From the NCBI GenBank assembly GCA_902802975.1, contig CADCOF010000147.1, positions 1 through 6,990 of the forward strand: a stretch of DNA of 6,990 nucleotides. Reading direction: 5' to 3'. This stretch comes from an uncultured Ruminococcus sp. GTDB taxonomy: Bacteria; Bacillota; Clostridia; Oscillospirales; Acutalibacteraceae. Below are positions 6,320 to 6,990 of the stretch, in pieces; positions within the stretch are counted from its first letter, which is position 1, and every line of letters starts with the position of its first letter. Position numbers and translations under genes: made by a program. Under the pieces are notes generated by a model. That model was not told the origin of the DNA. It searched no databases and saw only the letters and a list, made by a program, of their open reading frames with translations.

Positions 6320-6849
6320 GAATACCTTCTTATCAAATTCACATCGGATTCTTTTTTTGACATCATAACCTGGAAAATTGCAGCAATCAGATCAACTACA
6401 AAAACATAACCACACAAGCAAAGAATAACGGCGGCCGTAGGGCTGATTTTATGTTCGCGGGAAAGCTTGATACACGCCGCGATATTCATTGACCCGGAAT
6501 ACATCATAAGTCCCCCGGCGCATGCAAGCGGTATGATCGATGCAATCATCAAAAATGGGTTCATCATTCCCCCAAAAATTAAAGCCAAGAAAAGATAGAC
6601 AGGAATATGCAAATATTTTACCCAAAAATTGCGCCTTGCGGCTGCAACACAGCTGCCTTTTCGCAGTGTATGTAAATTTCCGAGAACGATATTAAAAATG
6701 CAAATTATATTTAATATACAGCATGTTGGAATAACAACAAGTAAATACGGAGTCAAATCCGTACTGCCCAGAGGCTTAAAGAGTCCTATACACACAGCGA
6801 GCAAGATATATGGCATTATAATCAAATAAACCCAATACGAAATTTTCAT
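6316..6849 (-). CDS. Small multi-pass membrane protein (first paralog)
   Basis: The 177-residue first gene of a three-gene minus-strand operon. About five hydrophobic segments lie near residues 5-27, 33-57, 77-96, 98-118 and 135-160. A basic loop (RKGSCVAAARRNFWVK) follows helix 2 and a charged tail (SKKESDVNLIRRYS) ends the protein. It shares the whole helix layout and several motifs with the next gene, so the pair arose by tandem duplication. The family is unknown to me; a sensing, chaperoning or channel role cannot be told from sequence. I start it at ATG 6849, 5 nt after a run of six G (6860-6855). The frame stays open upstream to 6936, but that part crosses the rRNA terminator and is surely untranslated. 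It lies 18 bp past that terminator's T-run, so no promoter of its own fits between. Confidence 0.8.
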   Translation of the reverse strand: MKISYWVYLIIMPYILLAVCIGLFKPLGSTDLTPYLLVVIPTCCILNIICIFNIVLGNLHTLRKGSCVAAARRNFWVKYLHIPVYLFLALIFGGMMNPFLMIASIIPLACAGGLMMYSGSMNIAACIKLSREHKISPTAAVILCLCGYVFVVDLIAAIFQVMMSKKESDVNLIRRYS

Positions 6850-6854
6850 AATAT

Positions 6855-6860
6855 CCCCCC
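6855..6860 (-). promoter_or_regulatory. Poly-G ribosome binding site
   Basis: Six consecutive G on the minus strand lie 5 nt before ATG 6849, in the same layout as the G-run before the lipoprotein gene at 239. It decides the start, because no other purine-rich site lies nearby. Confidence 0.5.
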
Positions 6861-6866
6861 AAAAAC

Positions 6867-6892
6867 AAAAAAAGGATACCTCATGAGTACCC
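6867..6892 (-). terminator. Intrinsic terminator of the rRNA operon
   Basis: On the minus strand GGGTAC (6892-6887) pairs with GTATCC (6879-6874), 6 bp including one G-U pair, around a seven-base loop, followed by seven T (6873-6867) and further T-rich sequence. It lies about 70 bp past the end of 23S rRNA. The stem is short for an rRNA terminator, so some read-through into the protein operon beginning 18 bp later is plausible. Confidence 0.78.
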
Positions 6893-6958
6893 TTCGTCAT
6901 ATTTGCAAGCACTCTCAAAACTGAATAAAGCGACAAACAAAGAAGGAACCAAAGAATT

Positions 6959-6990
6959 GGTCAAGCTTTCGACCTATTAGTACTGCCAAG
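6959..6990 (-). rRNA. 23S ribosomal RNA, 3' end only
   Basis: Read on the minus strand, the edge gives TACTAATAGGTCGAAAGCTT and then GACC, the conserved last bases of 23S rRNA in Firmicutes (TACTAATAGGTCGA is diagnostic). Only about 32 bases are in the window; the gene continues beyond 6990. The exact mature end near 6959 is by analogy. The trailer contains CAGTTTTGAGAGTGC (6923-6909), typical of sequence after 23S in this phylum. No 5S gene follows before the terminator. Confidence 0.9.

Noticed and set aside
6850..6936. Extended start of the first membrane protein at 6936.
   Set aside because: The extra 29 residues come from the rRNA trailer and terminator hairpin; ATG 6849 has the ribosome site.
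6861..6958. A 5S rRNA or tRNA gene after 23S.
   Set aside because: The space is under 100 bp and shows no 5S or tRNA conserved sequence, only the trailer and terminator hairpin.

Overview
The window looks like a low- to mid-GC Firmicutes chromosome, most likely a clostridial gut anaerobe of the Ruminococcaceae/Oscillospiraceae type. The signs are a T-box leader on a threonyl-tRNA synthetase gene, Gram-positive lipoprotein and membrane-anchored protease genes, purine-rich Shine-Dalgarno sites, the clostridial style of the 23S rRNA 3' end, and intergenic heptamer repeats. The taxon is an inference; no taxonomic marker was searched.

Plus strand, left to right. Positions 1-238 hold no convincing gene but carry an intergenic repeat module: a GC-rich hairpin, a 13/14 inverted repeat and a perfect 17-bp inverted repeat built of 7-bp units. 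Next is a lipoprotein with a complete transglutaminase-like Cys-His-Asp triad (239-1531). A small two-helix membrane protein follows 25 bp later (1557-2150), probably in the same transcript. A strong sigma-A type promoter (2160-2188) then drives a threonine T-box leader (about 2195-2456) and thrS (2493-4433). thrS ends in a hairpin terminator (4443-4477) that works in both directions.

Minus strand, right to left. The window edge holds the extreme 3' end of a 23S rRNA gene (about 6959-6990). An intrinsic terminator (6867-6892) lies about 70 bp downstream of it, with no 5S gene between. A tightly packed three-gene operon starts right after: two tandem paralogous membrane proteins of about five helices (6849-6316 and 6319-5828, ATGA overlap) and a membrane-anchored S41-family protease (5828-4518, TAATG overlap). 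It converges on thrS and shares its terminator. I see no room for a separate promoter between the rRNA terminator and the first operon gene.

How they fit together: thrS is housekeeping, with transcription controlled by uncharged tRNA-Thr. The two flanking groups are envelope proteins of unknown role. The least described parts are the membrane-paralog/S41 operon that appears to hang off an rRNA operon, and the intergenic repeat modules. I found no CRISPR array, transposase, phage gene or recognisable defence system.
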